Notes: generated by a model from the letters alone, not told the origin. A stretch of DNA of 64,000 nt from Myxococcales bacterium (GCA_004193285.1 SECP01000026.1:1-64000); one strand, 5' to 3'. Numbered from the stretch's first letter, positions 32,913-41,407 are shown. Numbers and translations are program-made.

Positions 32913-34171
32913 GGAAGCTTTTCGGACTGAAACTCCTGCCCGATCTTGCGGGCGGCGGCCGCGTAGGGACCGTTCGGATAGCGAGATAGGTAATCACTAG
33001 CGACAGGCTTGGCGGCGGTCATGCCGCGCTGCTTGTAGAGCAGCATCATCTTTCGGCCAAAGGCCTGAGAAGCGTACGCGCCGCGCGGGCTCTCGCTCAC
33101 GTAGCGCTCGTACCACTCCACCGCGCCTCCGCCGCTGTCCTCGGCGAGGCGGCCCAGGAAGAAGGCGGCGTCTCGCGCAGCGCCCGAGGTCGGGAAGCGC
33201 TGCCTTTGCGCGAGCAGCACGCGCTTGGCGATGGAGCCGCGCCCTGCGTACCGGGCCGCGTCCGCCAGCGCCGAGAGCTCTTCGAGCGAGCCGCTGTCCA
33301 GCGTGCGGCTCAGGCCTCGCTCCTCCGCTTGGCGCAGCACGTCTGCGAAGTGACCTTGCGCGACCTGCTTGGTCCAGGCATGCGGCTCGAGCGCGGCGCG
33401 AGCGGCGGGCGGGGCGGTCGGACTGACCGCGTTGCCTACGGCGGTGGCGGCCTCCTCCGTCTCTGCGCTGGACGGACCCGCCTGCTCAGCAGGGGTCGGC
33501 GTCGGGCCGGGTGTGGATTCGCCGCCCTCGACCGTGAGCCGGCCCTCCGCAACGCCTCCGAAGAGGTGCTGGCCAGCTTTGAGCACGATCCCACTCTGAG
33601 CGAGCGGCCCGGTGACGATGACCGCTCCCGTCTGCATCCGCAGGTCGAAGGCTTGAGTTTGAGCCGACCAGCTCACGTCGAAAGCGGTGCCGGTGACGCG
33701 CACGTCATACGGGCCAGCTGCCACCTTCCACGCTGCCTCGGGCTTCTTCGCGATGCTGAGCCGCATGCTCCCGCGCTCGAGCAAGACCTCGGCCCCGTGC
33801 TCGGTGACGTTCTGCACGCGGGCCTCCGTGCCCTGCGACAGACGCGCCTCCGAGCCGTCCGAAAAGCGAATGCGCGTCGCCTCTTTTCCGATGACGCGTC
33901 CGCTGTTCCCCAGAGCGCCTCCCGCGACCTCGAACGTCAGCGCCCGCTCTCCCCTCGGCAGCCCTATCGCGACGGCCAGGGCAGCGGCGGCGGCCAGCCC
34001 GACCCCGCCTGCAAGCCAGCCGCTGCGCCAAACCCTGGCGGGCCGAGCGGCGCGCCGGGCCTCGAGGCGGGCGAAGCTCGCGTCGTCCGACAACACCGAA
34101 TCCCCCCGCAGCTCCCGCTGGGCGAGCTTTACGAGCTCCGCGGTTGGCTGGTCGGCGTGGGCGAGCTTCAT
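32909..34171 (-). CDS. FecR-domain anti-sigma-like protein with TPR region
   Basis: The 420-residue protein has a cytoplasmic N-terminus of about 50 residues, a single membrane helix (LAGGVGLAAAAALAVAIGL, about 52-70) and a periplasmic FecR domain (about 80-200: ATRIRFSDGSEARLSQGTEARV, LLERGSMRLSI, YDVRVTGTAFDVSW). A Pro/Thr/Ala linker is followed by helical TPR-like repeats to the C-terminus, ending with the tetratricopeptide-type YLSRYPNGPYAAAARK. FecR proteins regulate cognate ECF sigma factors. Here it is coupled to such a gene by ATGA, but no TonB-dependent transducer is present; the TPR region may instead receive the signal. Confidence 0.9.
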   Translation of the reverse strand: MKLAHADQPTAELVKLAQRELRGDSVLSDDASFARLEARRAARPARVWRSGWLAGGVGLAAAAALAVAIGLPRGERALTFEVAGGALGNSGRVIGKEATRIRFSDGSEARLSQGTEARVQNVTEHGAEVLLERGSMRLSIAKKPEAAWKVAAGPYDVRVTGTAFDVSWSAQTQAFDLRMQTGAVIVTGPLAQSGIVLKAGQHLFGGVAEGRLTVEGGESTPGPTPTPAEQAGPSSAETEEAATAVGNAVSPTAPPAARAALEPHAWTKQVAQGHFADVLRQAEERGLSRTLDSGSLEELSALADAARYAGRGSIAKRVLLAQRQRFPTSGAARDAAFFLGRLAEDSGGGAVEWYERYVSESPRGAYASQAFGRKMMLLYKQRGMTAAKPVASDYLSRYPNGPYAAAARKIGQEFQSEKLP

Positions 34172-34830
34172 GGCGTTTCTTCGGGAGAGGTGACCTCGAG
34201 CTTGCCCAAGTAATCAACTAAAAATGGGTCACGCTGCGCGAAGAAGGTAACCCGCTCCCAGGCTCGGGTAAAACAGCGCCGGGCGGTAGGGACGGAAACC
34301 TCCAGAGCTGCGGCTACTTCCGCCGCCTCCATGCCCTCGATGAACCGGAGGACGAACGCCGTTCGGTCCCGCTCGTTGATGCGCCCGAGCACCTGGTAAA
34401 AGTGAATCAGGGCGTGCTGGGAGGTGGTGTCCGCCGCCACCACTCGTAGGTCCGGCAGGTCCGCGGTGCGTGACAGGCCTACCCAGCGCCGCACCCGCGC
34501 CCGACGAATCTCGTAGCGGGCCGTCCGCACCGTGATGGCGATGACGAACGCCTTGAACGCCACGGGATCCCTCAGGGTGTGGACCCGCTCGAACAGACAC
34601 AAGAAGACGTCCTGAACGATGTCTTCCACGTCGTGCTGCGGACCCAGCGAGCGCCGCAAAATGCGGCGAACCAAGGGGGAAAAACGCGCCCAAGTCACGC
34701 GCGGCGCGGCGGCATTCTTGTCGATCAAGGCGCGCGCGAGCGTCGCGTCGTCCGCATCTGCGAGCGACGGCATGGCAGCCGCGGTGGCCGCTACATCGTG
34801 CGAGACCTGCCTCGTTGCCAATTGGGCCAA
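34168..34830 (-). CDS. ECF-type RNA polymerase sigma factor
   Basis: The 220-residue sigma-70 family protein has regions 2 and 4 only. Region 2 is WARFSPLVRRILRRSL with DVEDIVQDVFLCLFE (about residues 47-82). Region 4 is DRTAFVLRFIEGMEAAEVAAALEVSVPTARRCFTRAWERV (about 155-195). It should direct RNA polymerase to its own operon and other targets under FecR control. The start is TTG 34830, supported by AAGG five bases upstream; an ATG at 34773 would remove 19 unconserved residues. It is the promoter-proximal gene of the four-gene coupled operon. Confidence 0.92.
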   Translation of the reverse strand: MAQLATRQVSHDVAATAAAMPSLADADDATLARALIDKNAAAPRVTWARFSPLVRRILRRSLGPQHDVEDIVQDVFLCLFERVHTLRDPVAFKAFVIAITVRTARYEIRRARVRRWVGLSRTADLPDLRVVAADTTSQHALIHFYQVLGRINERDRTAFVLRFIEGMEAAEVAAALEVSVPTARRCFTRAWERVTFFAQRDPFLVDYLGKLEVTSPEETP

Positions 34831-35142
34831 GGTGCCTTCAAGCGCGAGTGGACGAGCGCGCGCCTACGACTTCACAGTTAAACTCAACTGCTGGGGACGC
34901 GCAATGCTCATTTCTTAGGTTTCTTAAGTTTATGCCCATGCGCGTACCGCGTTTGAAAGAGGGGACGACTCGCCCGCGAGCTTGCGAGAAGAGAGGGAAG
35001 AGGTCGTCGAAATTTGATCCGCGGCGCTCGCGGCGATCCACCTGCTCAGCGTAGTCCTCGAAAATTCTTCTGCAGGTGCGCCGCTGTCCGTCTTTCAACC
35101 AGAGGGTGCGAGCGCCGGGCGGAGGTTTGCACTACGCCGCGC
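34831..35142. promoter_or_regulatory. Divergent intergenic region upstream of the ECF sigma operon
   Basis: This 312-base region holds the promoters of the minus-strand sigma operon and of the plus-strand gene at 35143. It is clearly more AT-rich around 34871-34940 than its surroundings. Within that stretch are TTTCTTAGG (34911-34919) and TTTCTTAAG (34920-34928), a near-perfect 9-base tandem repeat 80-100 bases upstream of the TTG start. I find no classical GGAAC/TCTA ECF promoter that I would defend. GGAGG at 35121-35125 lies 17 bases before the ATG at 35143, too far for an ideal Shine-Dalgarno. Confidence 0.45.
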
Positions 35143-35637
35143 ATGGTGAATCGGATTCTGCTCATCGTTCTGGCTCTGGGCGGCGTTGCGGCAGGCGCGA
35201 TGCTGCTCCGCGAGCCTGAGCGCGCTACCCCCAGCGCACCGACCGCCGCGGCGAAGGTCAGCGCCAGCGCCCGGCCGGTTGCTACTGCCTCACTGCTCTC
35301 ATTGCCGGCGAGCGTCACCACGCTGCACGGGTCGCCGGAGGGGGCGCGCCTCGCTTCCAGGCGCGAGCTGTACGAATCGGTGGACGCGCTCGTGCAGGCC
35401 TCTGAGTTCGAAAAAGCGCGCCGCTTGCTCGACGACGACCAGGCGCGTTTCGGCGATGACACCGCGGGTCCTTGGCGGGATTTCGAGCAGAGCTATCGCA
35501 TCATTGCGGACTGTTTGGAGCACCCGACGGCCCAGCTGCGCTCGAGAGCGCAGGCGTTCGTCTTGGTGAGCGAAGCGCAGGTTCTCAAGTCGAGAATCCT
35601 CACCGCGTGCGGCGCTCCGTCCTCACGCTCGCGCTAG
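35143..35637 (+). CDS. Membrane-anchored small protein of unknown function
   Basis: The 164-residue protein has an N-terminal hydrophobic helix (ILLIVLALGGVAAGAMLL) acting as anchor or signal, an Ala/Ser/Thr linker and a helical C-terminal half. That half (SRRELYESVDALVQASEFEKARRLLDDDQARFGDD, then helices to LTACG) looks like one or two degenerate TPR units. No family is recognised. It is divergent from the ECF sigma operon and may be a target of that sigma factor, but this is inference. It is convergent with the Gfo/Idh gene, leaving 25 bases between them. Start supported by the signal-like sequence, not by a well-spaced ribosome site. Confidence 0.65.
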   Translation: MVNRILLIVLALGGVAAGAMLLREPERATPSAPTAAAKVSASARPVATASLLSLPASVTTLHGSPEGARLASRRELYESVDALVQASEFEKARRLLDDDQARFGDDTAGPWRDFEQSYRIIADCLEHPTAQLRSRAQAFVLVSEAQVLKSRILTACGAPSSRSR

Positions 35638-35662
35638 GCGCAGCTACCGCGGCCAGCCAAGC

Positions 35663-36679
35663 TCAGCCGGCAGGGGCGAGGGCTGCGCGCCAGGCGTCCA
35701 GCGCGCGCATGTTGCCGAGGGTGTCGTCCCAGCTCATCGCCGGCCACGGCGCTTGGCCACTCGAAAGCGCGCTCGCAACGAGCTCGGCCTGGACCGCGTA
35801 GGTAGGTCGCTCGGTGCGCAGCTGGACCACTTCCTCCTCCGCTCCCTCGCGCTTGACGACGAAGCTCGTTTCCAGCGACTGACGGACGCCTTGAGGAATC
35901 CACGGATCCGGCAGCACGATGCACCCCGCCTCGCCGTAAAGCACGGCCTCGGTGCCGACCCGGTGATGCACCGCGCACGTGAGCGTGGCGGTCAGCCCAG
36001 AGGCGAACGAGACGACGGCGGTCGAGATTTCGTCCGCGCCCGTCGGCCCTCGGAAGCCCACTGCTTGCAGGCGCGTTGGTTCTGCGAAGGGGGCGCCGGT
36101 CACGACGCCGGCCATGAGGCGCGCGAACGACATGCAGTACCCTCCGACGTCGAGGATGCCGCCGCCGCCGAGCTTCAAGTCGAACAGGCGACTTTGCGGA
36201 TCGCGGGGCACTCGAAAGCCGAAGTCGGCCTTGATGTGCCGAAGCTCGCCGATGTCTCCGCGCTTCACGCGGTCGATGAGCGCCGTCAGCAGTGGGTGAC
36301 AGCGGTACATGTAGCCCTCGAGCAAGAAGACGCCGCGCTGCTTGGCCGCTTGCAGCACCCGCTCGGTGCTCGCCGCGTCTACCGTCAGCGGCTTTTCGCA
36401 GAGCACGTGCTTGCCCATCTCGATGCACGCGAGGGCCTGGGCCTCGTGGGCAGGATGCGGAGTCGCCACGTACACGACGTCCACGCCTTCGTCCTGGAGC
36501 AGCTCGTTGAGGGTGGCGGCGCTGCGCGCGAGCCCGAAGCGCCGCGAGAACGTCGCGCCTTTTTCGGCGGACGAGCCAACCGCGCTCACGACTTCGCACG
36601 TTGCCGAGCCTCGGAGCGCCTCGCAGAAATCCGCGGCGATGCCGCCCGTACCGATCACGCCGAACCTGACTTTGCTCAT
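35663..36679 (-). CDS. Gfo/Idh/MocA-family NAD(P)-dependent oxidoreductase
   Basis: The 338-residue protein has the N-terminal Rossmann motif FGVIGTGGIAADFCEAL, the VYVATPHPAHEAQAL segment, the family's CEKPLTV motif with catalytic Lys (about residue 95), and the C-terminal alpha/beta domain including EGYMYRCHPL and LGGGGILDVGGYCMSFAR. Such enzymes oxidise or reduce sugars and related polyols; trans-1,2-dihydrobenzene-1,2-diol dehydrogenase-like and glucose-fructose oxidoreductase-like members share these patterns. The substrate cannot be assigned. It stands alone, with a 441-base region upstream. Confidence 0.9.
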   Translation of the reverse strand: MSKVRFGVIGTGGIAADFCEALRGSATCEVVSAVGSSAEKGATFSRRFGLARSAATLNELLQDEGVDVVYVATPHPAHEAQALACIEMGKHVLCEKPLTVDAASTERVLQAAKQRGVFLLEGYMYRCHPLLTALIDRVKRGDIGELRHIKADFGFRVPRDPQSRLFDLKLGGGGILDVGGYCMSFARLMAGVVTGAPFAEPTRLQAVGFRGPTGADEISTAVVSFASGLTATLTCAVHHRVGTEAVLYGEAGCIVLPDPWIPQGVRQSLETSFVVKREGAEEEVVQLRTERPTYAVQAELVASALSSGQAPWPAMSWDDTLGNMRALDAWRAALAPAG

Positions 36680-37120
36680 GTCTCGAACCTCGTTGTCCCG
36701 TGCTGCTGGGCCTTGGCTGGCGCAGCTCCGACGATGAACGTCAGAGCCGGCTCGTCAAAGCTCTTTCGATTGAGAGCTTGCGATGCTGTGCGCGTAGCCA
36801 GCCACCGGCTCGTGTACTGCTGGTAGGCGCCGCCGTCCTTCCCTCTCTTTGCTCCCGCTCGACGTGCTCGTGCGGCCGGGCTTCCGAGCCGTGAGCTGGG
36901 TTGGGTGGCGCAAGTACGGGTTCATTGCGGGAGTGAGGTGGGTGGACGTAGCCCGAGGTAGTGACGGAGCGGCGCTGATTCGAGTCAGGTTTTTGCTCTC
37001 ACCGGACCGGAAGCGGCGCCAGGACGAGCTTTCCGTGATCAGCGGACGCTTTCCGGCGTCACCTGGTCAGGGCTGGACCACCAAAGCCTGCCTGGGCGAA
37101 ACTCGAAACTAGCTCGGAAT
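36680..37120. other. 441-base gap without a supported gene
   Basis: This gap separates the divergent Gfo/Idh and LamG genes. A TTG-initiated frame (36849-37112, 87 codons) exists, but its third codon positions are not GC-biased like real genes here and it has no ribosome site or recognisable motif. The region must carry promoters for both flanking genes. I found no convincing hexamers, repeats or terminator. Confidence 0.5.
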
Positions 37121-38161
37121 ATGCGTCGCCTTACGTTGGAACTTGCTGCGTTCGCGCTGCTCGCCTCTTGCTCGACCTACGATGAGCTCGCGCCCCTCCC
37201 GCCCGACTTGCCCATCGGAGCCGCGAGCGGCTCGGGCGGCGCTTCAGCGGGCAGCGGCCTCGGCGGCTCGAGCGGGGCGATGACCGGCGGGACGCCCGGC
37301 GCGAGCGGCAGCGCCTCGCCGCAGGGCGGCTCGGAATCCGGACCAGGAGGCTCGGTTTCCGGAGGCTCGGTTTCCGGAGGCTCGGCCGCGGGAGGCTCGG
37401 CTTCGGGCAGCGGGCAAGGCGGCATGCCGCCGACCCAGTGCGCGGACTGCGCGGCGCTCAAGAGCGCGTTACTGCACCGCTACGACTTCGAGGGCGAGGG
37501 CGAGGCGGTGATGGACCGGGTGGGGACGAAGCACGGTACCGTCGAGGGCGGCGGCACCCTCTCGAAGGTCGGTGGTAAGGGCGTCGTCGTGCTGAGCGGT
37601 GGCACGACCGGGCCTTACGTGGATTTGCCCAACGGCCTGCTGTCGTCCCTCACGAGCGTGACGCTGGAGACTTGGATCACCTGGGGCGGCGGTGACTCGT
37701 GGCAGCGAGTCTTCGACTTCGGCAGCTCGAGCGCGGCCACCGAGGGCACGCCCGAGGACGGCGCGACCTACCTCTTTCTCACCCCGACGACCGACGCGGC
37801 CGCGGACGGCCCGCTTCGCGGCGTCTTTTCGGTGGCCGGAGGCGCGGCCACGGCGGAGACCCGCGTCAGCGGCGCGGCCGCGCTGCCGCAAGCACTGGCG
37901 CAAGTGGTCGTCGTCGTAGACAGCGCCGCGGAGCAAATCGAGCTGTACGTCGACGGTGCGAGCACGGGCGAGCAGCCGTTCACCGGCTCGCTCGCCGAGC
38001 TGGATGACGTCAACTGCTGGCTCGGCCGAAGCCAGTACGAGTCCGATCCGGAGCTCACCGGCACGCTGCACGACTTCCGTATTTACGGCGCCGCGCTCAC
38101 CGCCGCGCAAATTGCGACGAGCTTCACGAGCGGACCCGATCCAGCATTCTTGGCGCAATGA
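37121..38161 (+). CDS. LamG-fold lipoprotein (copy B)
   Basis: The 346-residue protein has a lipoprotein signal with lipobox LLASC (Cys 17), a long Gly/Ser-rich linker (about residues 33-105, partly encoded by tandem 15-base repeats) and a LamG/concanavalin-like domain. The domain shares many positions with copy A at 30967-31857: LLHRYDFEGEG, LETWITWGGG, SWQRVFDFGSSS, YVDG, LDDVNCWLGRSQYE and DFRIYGAALT. Surface binding to glycans or proteins is the usual role of the fold. Its stop overlaps the start of the methyltransferase-like gene (ATGA), so they are co-translated. Confidence 0.83.
   Translation: MRRLTLELAAFALLASCSTYDELAPLPPDLPIGAASGSGGASAGSGLGGSSGAMTGGTPGASGSASPQGGSESGPGGSVSGGSVSGGSAAGGSASGSGQGGMPPTQCADCAALKSALLHRYDFEGEGEAVMDRVGTKHGTVEGGGTLSKVGGKGVVVLSGGTTGPYVDLPNGLLSSLTSVTLETWITWGGGDSWQRVFDFGSSSAATEGTPEDGATYLFLTPTTDAAADGPLRGVFSVAGGAATAETRVSGAAALPQALAQVVVVVDSAAEQIELYVDGASTGEQPFTGSLAELDDVNCWLGRSQYESDPELTGTLHDFRIYGAALTAAQIATSFTSGPDPAFLAQ
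37346..37405 (+). repeat. Four tandem 15-base units in the LamG copy B linker
   Basis: Four in-frame 15-base units begin GGAGGCTCG at 37346, 37361, 37376 and 37391. The first two are identical and the last two diverge in the final six bases. They encode GGSVS, GGSVS, GGSAA and GGSAS. This is a likely site of linker-length variation by slippage or recombination. Confidence 0.85.
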
Positions 38162-39003
38162 GCCGAGTCGAACAGCAGCTCGCCGAGCAGCGCGCCTCCA
38201 ATCAAAGTGGGCTGCCGCATTTCGAGGCCTTTCGCGGGCACCGTGAGCATCAGACGCGGCTCATCTCGGCGAGCCAGCGCCAAGCTAGCGATCGCTTGTG
38301 CGTCCTCGGCGCCGGCAACGCCTACGATTTGGAGCTCGAGGATCTGCTCGCGCGCTTTGCGGAGGTCCACTTGGTGGACGTCGACGCGCAGGCCCTTTCA
38401 CGGGCTCGAGCGCGCGTCTCCGAGGCAGCGGGGGCGCGCTTGTTCACCCACGCCCCCGTGGACCTTTCGGGGATGTTCGAGCACCTCGAGCGGTGGGCGC
38501 GCCTGCAAATCACGCCGGACGAGCTGATGAAGGCGCCGGCGGCGGGCGCCAAGCGCATCGCGGCCGCGCTCCCGGGCCCGTTCGACGTCGTCGCGTCCAC
38601 TTGCTTGCTCACGCAGCTTCAGCTCTCGCTGCTTCGAGTCGTGGGCGATCGCCATCAACTCTTCGTCGCCTTGCGAGAGTTCTTGACCCTCACCCACTTG
38701 CGCACTCTGGCCGCGCTGACCAAGCCGGGCGGGGAGGCGCTGCTCGTGACTGACCTGTGCGAGGCCGCCGCGTTTCCGCCCGGCAGCGGCAGCGAGCCGG
38801 ACTTGCCGGCGTTGATGAAGCAGTTGGTCGCAGCCGGTCACGTCATCCACTCTTCGCATCCGGAATCGATTCGGCTCACGTTGAGCGACGACCCGGTGCT
38901 CTCGCGCGCGTTCGGGCCGTCCGAGGTCAGTGAGCCGTGGCTTTGGCACAATGGTCCGCAGCTTCGCTTCCTCGTGTACGCGTTCACTCTGCCGAGGCGC
39001 TGA
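38158..39003 (+). CDS. SAM-dependent methyltransferase-like protein
   Basis: The 281-residue soluble protein has a Rossmann-like N-terminal core with motif I LCVLGAGNAYDLELEDLL (about residues 46-63) and motif II VHLVDVDAQAL, as in class I methyltransferases. Later strands (FDVVASTCLLTQLQLSLL, GGEALLVTDLCEA) fit the same fold. No substrate-specific motif is seen. It has no signal peptide, although its gene overlaps a surface lipoprotein gene by ATGA. That coupling is unusual and may mean it modifies a small molecule or protein linked to the LamG system; inference only. Confidence 0.75.
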   Translation: MSRVEQQLAEQRASNQSGLPHFEAFRGHREHQTRLISASQRQASDRLCVLGAGNAYDLELEDLLARFAEVHLVDVDAQALSRARARVSEAAGARLFTHAPVDLSGMFEHLERWARLQITPDELMKAPAAGAKRIAAALPGPFDVVASTCLLTQLQLSLLRVVGDRHQLFVALREFLTLTHLRTLAALTKPGGEALLVTDLCEAAAFPPGSGSEPDLPALMKQLVAAGHVIHSSHPESIRLTLSDDPVLSRAFGPSEVSEPWLWHNGPQLRFLVYAFTLPRR

Positions 39004-39197
39004 GTCCGGCCCGCGAGCGAGCCGCGGGACTTGGTCGCCAGATTGTTTCCGGTTTCGGCCCAGCAGCCCGCGATTGTTGCTGTGGTGGAACACTGAGTTG
39101 CTGACGCGGCAGCTGTTCGGCCCGGGGGGCAAGCCATAAGACCTCACCGCCACGCACGCCAGTGCGGGAGCACGAACACTCAACCAGGACTAGTACC

Positions 39198-39773
39198 ATG
39201 AAGCGCTTGATTGCTGCCTTGCCCTTGCTGATCGCCGGAATTGCCCACGCTGACTCGGTCGAGTGGAAGCTCGATACCTCGCACACCACCGTTGGCTTCT
39301 CCGTGCCGCATTTGGTGGTCAGCTCGGTCGACGGTCGATTCAAAGAAGCCACCGCCAAGATCAACCTGGACGACGCGGACCTGACCAAGAGCCAGGTTTC
39401 TGTCGAGATCAACGCGGGCTCGATCGACACCGGCGATCAGAAGCGCGACGACCACCTGAAGAGCCCGGACTTCTTCGATGCCAAGAAGTTCCCCAAGCTC
39501 ACCTTCAAATCGACCAAGATCACCAAGGCGGGGGCCGGCTACAAGCTCACGGGCGACCTCACGATCCGCGACGTGACGAAGTCCGTCACGTTGGACGCGA
39601 CCCTCAGCGCGCCAGTGAAAACGCCCTGGGGTAATCAGGCGCGCGCGGCCAAGGTGACGGGCAAGATCAAGCGCGGGGACTTCGGCCTGAAGTGGAACAA
39701 GGCGCTCGAGACGGGCGGAGTCGTCGTTGGCGACGACGTCACGATCGACGTGAAGTCCGAGGTCACGAAGTAA
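39198..39773 (+). CDS. YceI-family periplasmic lipocalin-like protein
   Basis: The 191-residue protein has a signal peptide (MKRLIAALPLLIAGIAHA) and a full YceI domain: WKLDTSHTTVGFSVPHLVVSSVDGRF, VEINAGSIDTGDQKRDDHLKSPDFFD, FPKLTFKSTKI, LTGDLTIRDVTKSVTLD. YceI proteins have a lipocalin-like barrel that binds polyisoprenoids or related amphiphiles, and members respond to stress or high pH. ATG 39198 has AGGA at 39186-39189. It is a single-gene unit followed by a GC-rich hairpin. Confidence 0.93.
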   Translation: MKRLIAALPLLIAGIAHADSVEWKLDTSHTTVGFSVPHLVVSSVDGRFKEATAKINLDDADLTKSQVSVEINAGSIDTGDQKRDDHLKSPDFFDAKKFPKLTFKSTKITKAGAGYKLTGDLTIRDVTKSVTLDATLSAPVKTPWGNQARAAKVTGKIKRGDFGLKWNKALETGGVVVGDDVTIDVKSEVTK

Positions 39774-39797
39774 ACTTCTCCTCGAGAGGACACCGGG

Positions 39798-39848
39798 CCA
39801 CTCGGTCGGCGCCCCTTCGGCGCTTCCGGGTGGCTCACGCGTGGTGAG
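39798..39848 (+). terminator. Putative terminator: two tandem GC-rich hairpins after the YceI gene
   Basis: An outer stem pairs CCACTCGG (39798-39805) with CCGGGTGG (39826-39833, one G-T pair) around an inner GCGCC/GGCGC stem. A second hairpin, CTCAC/GTGAG (39834-39848), follows directly. No T-run follows, so the terminator call is tentative; it begins 25 bases past the stop codon. Confidence 0.4.
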
Positions 39849-39970
39849 GCCGAGCGGTAGCGGGCGCGGTGGCAAACCGAGCGCTACGTGAACCTTTCCT
39901 GTGCTGATTCGGCCGCGGGGTAGGTGCGCTTGAGGATGGCGCTCCCATCGGGTATGCCCCCACCATCCAG

Positions 39971-41383
39971 ATGGCCGAGACCGAATACGACGCGATTGTT
40001 TTGGGTGGTGGACCTGGCGGCTACGTGTGCGCCATTCGCCTGGCGCAGCTCGGCGTCAAGACGCTGTGCGTGGAGGAGGAAGAGTTCGGCGGCGTCTGTC
40101 TGAACTGGGGCTGCATCCCCTCCAAGGCGCTGATCGCGAACGCGCACTTCGTGGAGAAGTCCAAGCACATCGCCGACCACGGCATCGCGGTGTCCGGCGT
40201 GTCGGTGGACGTCGGCAAGATGCAGACCTGGAAGAACGGCATCATCAAGAAGCTGACCGGCGGCGTGCGCGGCCTGGTGAAATCCAACGGCGGAACGACT
40301 CTGGATGGCCGCGGCAAGCTGATCGCCAATGACACGGTCGAAGTCACGCTCAAGGACGGCAGCAAGCAGGTCGTCAAAGCCAAGAAGGCGATCGTCGTCG
40401 CGACGGGCTCGGCGACCATTCAAGTGCCCGGCTTCGAGTTCGACGGGAAGAAGATCATCGGCGCGCGCGAAGCGGTGAGCCTGCAGCAGATCCCGAAGCG
40501 CCTGGTCGTGATCGGCGGCGGGGTGATCGGGCTGGAGCTCGGCATGGTTTACCAGTCGTTCGGCTCGCAGCTCACCGTCGTGGAGATGACGAACAACCTG
40601 CTGCCCGGCATCGATCCGGACTGCGTGAAGGTCGTCGAGAAGACCCTCACGAAGCGCGGCGCCACCGTTTTGAAGGGCGCACGCGCCGAAAAGTACGAAA
40701 ACAACCCGGACGGCTCGGTCTCCGTGATCGTCACGGTGGACGGCAAGCAGCAAAAGGTCGAGGCGGACGTCGTCCTGGTGGCGGTGGGCATGAAGCCGCG
40801 CGGCAAGGGCATCGGGCTGGAAGAGCTCGGCGTCACTGTCGACCAGCGCGGCTTCGTTCCCACGAACGAATACTGCGAGACGAACGTCAAAGGCATTTTC
40901 GCCATTGGTGACGTGAGCGGCGCCCCCATGCTCGCCCACAAGGCCAGCAAAGAGGGTGAGGTCGCGGCCGAGGTGATCGCCGGGCACCACGCCGGCAAAG
41001 ACTGGGTCACCATTCCCGGTATCGTGTTCACGGACCCGGAGGTCGCGACGGTTGGAATCACGGAGGCGCAAGCCAAGGAGCAGGGGCTCACGGCCAAGAC
41101 CGGCAAGTTCCCGTTCTCCGTCCTCGGCCGCGCGATGAGCATCGGCGAGACCGAGGGCTTCGTGAAGGTCGTCACCGACACCAAGTCGGGCCGCGTCCTC
41201 GGCATTCACATCGTCGGGCCGAACGCGTCCGACCTCATCAGCGAAGGCGCGCTCGCGCTGGAGACGGTCGCCACCGCCGAGGATCTGGCGCTCACCATCC
41301 ACCCGCATCCCACGCTCGGTGAATCGCTCATGGAGGCCGCCGCTGCTTCCATCGGCAAAGCGGTTCACATGATGAACCGCTGA
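39971..41383 (+). CDS. lpdA: Dihydrolipoamide dehydrogenase (E3)
   Basis: The 470-residue flavoprotein reoxidises dihydrolipoyl groups of 2-oxoacid dehydrogenases and the glycine cleavage system with NAD. The FAD motif is AIVLGGGPGGYVCAIRLAQ. The redox-active disulfide is in GGVCLNWGCIPSKAL, the NAD motif is LVVIGGGVIGLELG, the second FAD motif is GIFAIGDVSGAPMLAHKAS, and the C-terminal catalytic HPHPTLGE is intact. It stands alone rather than beside E1/E2 genes and may serve the E1 alpha encoded at 29966 among others. The ATG is preceded by no strong ribosome site. It is convergent with the exporter cluster. Confidence 0.96.
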   Translation: MAETEYDAIVLGGGPGGYVCAIRLAQLGVKTLCVEEEEFGGVCLNWGCIPSKALIANAHFVEKSKHIADHGIAVSGVSVDVGKMQTWKNGIIKKLTGGVRGLVKSNGGTTLDGRGKLIANDTVEVTLKDGSKQVVKAKKAIVVATGSATIQVPGFEFDGKKIIGAREAVSLQQIPKRLVVIGGGVIGLELGMVYQSFGSQLTVVEMTNNLLPGIDPDCVKVVEKTLTKRGATVLKGARAEKYENNPDGSVSVIVTVDGKQQKVEADVVLVAVGMKPRGKGIGLEELGVTVDQRGFVPTNEYCETNVKGIFAIGDVSGAPMLAHKASKEGEVAAEVIAGHHAGKDWVTIPGIVFTDPEVATVGITEAQAKEQGLTAKTGKFPFSVLGRAMSIGETEGFVKVVTDTKSGRVLGIHIVGPNASDLISEGALALETVATAEDLALTIHPHPTLGESLMEAAAASIGKAVHMMNR

Positions 41384-41407
41384 CGAAGGTCGCGGCCGGT
41401 TCGAGCG

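Noticed and set aside
36849..37112. 87-codon frame on the plus strand
   Set aside because: TTG start without ribosome site, weak third-position GC bias, no motif; treated as noncoding.
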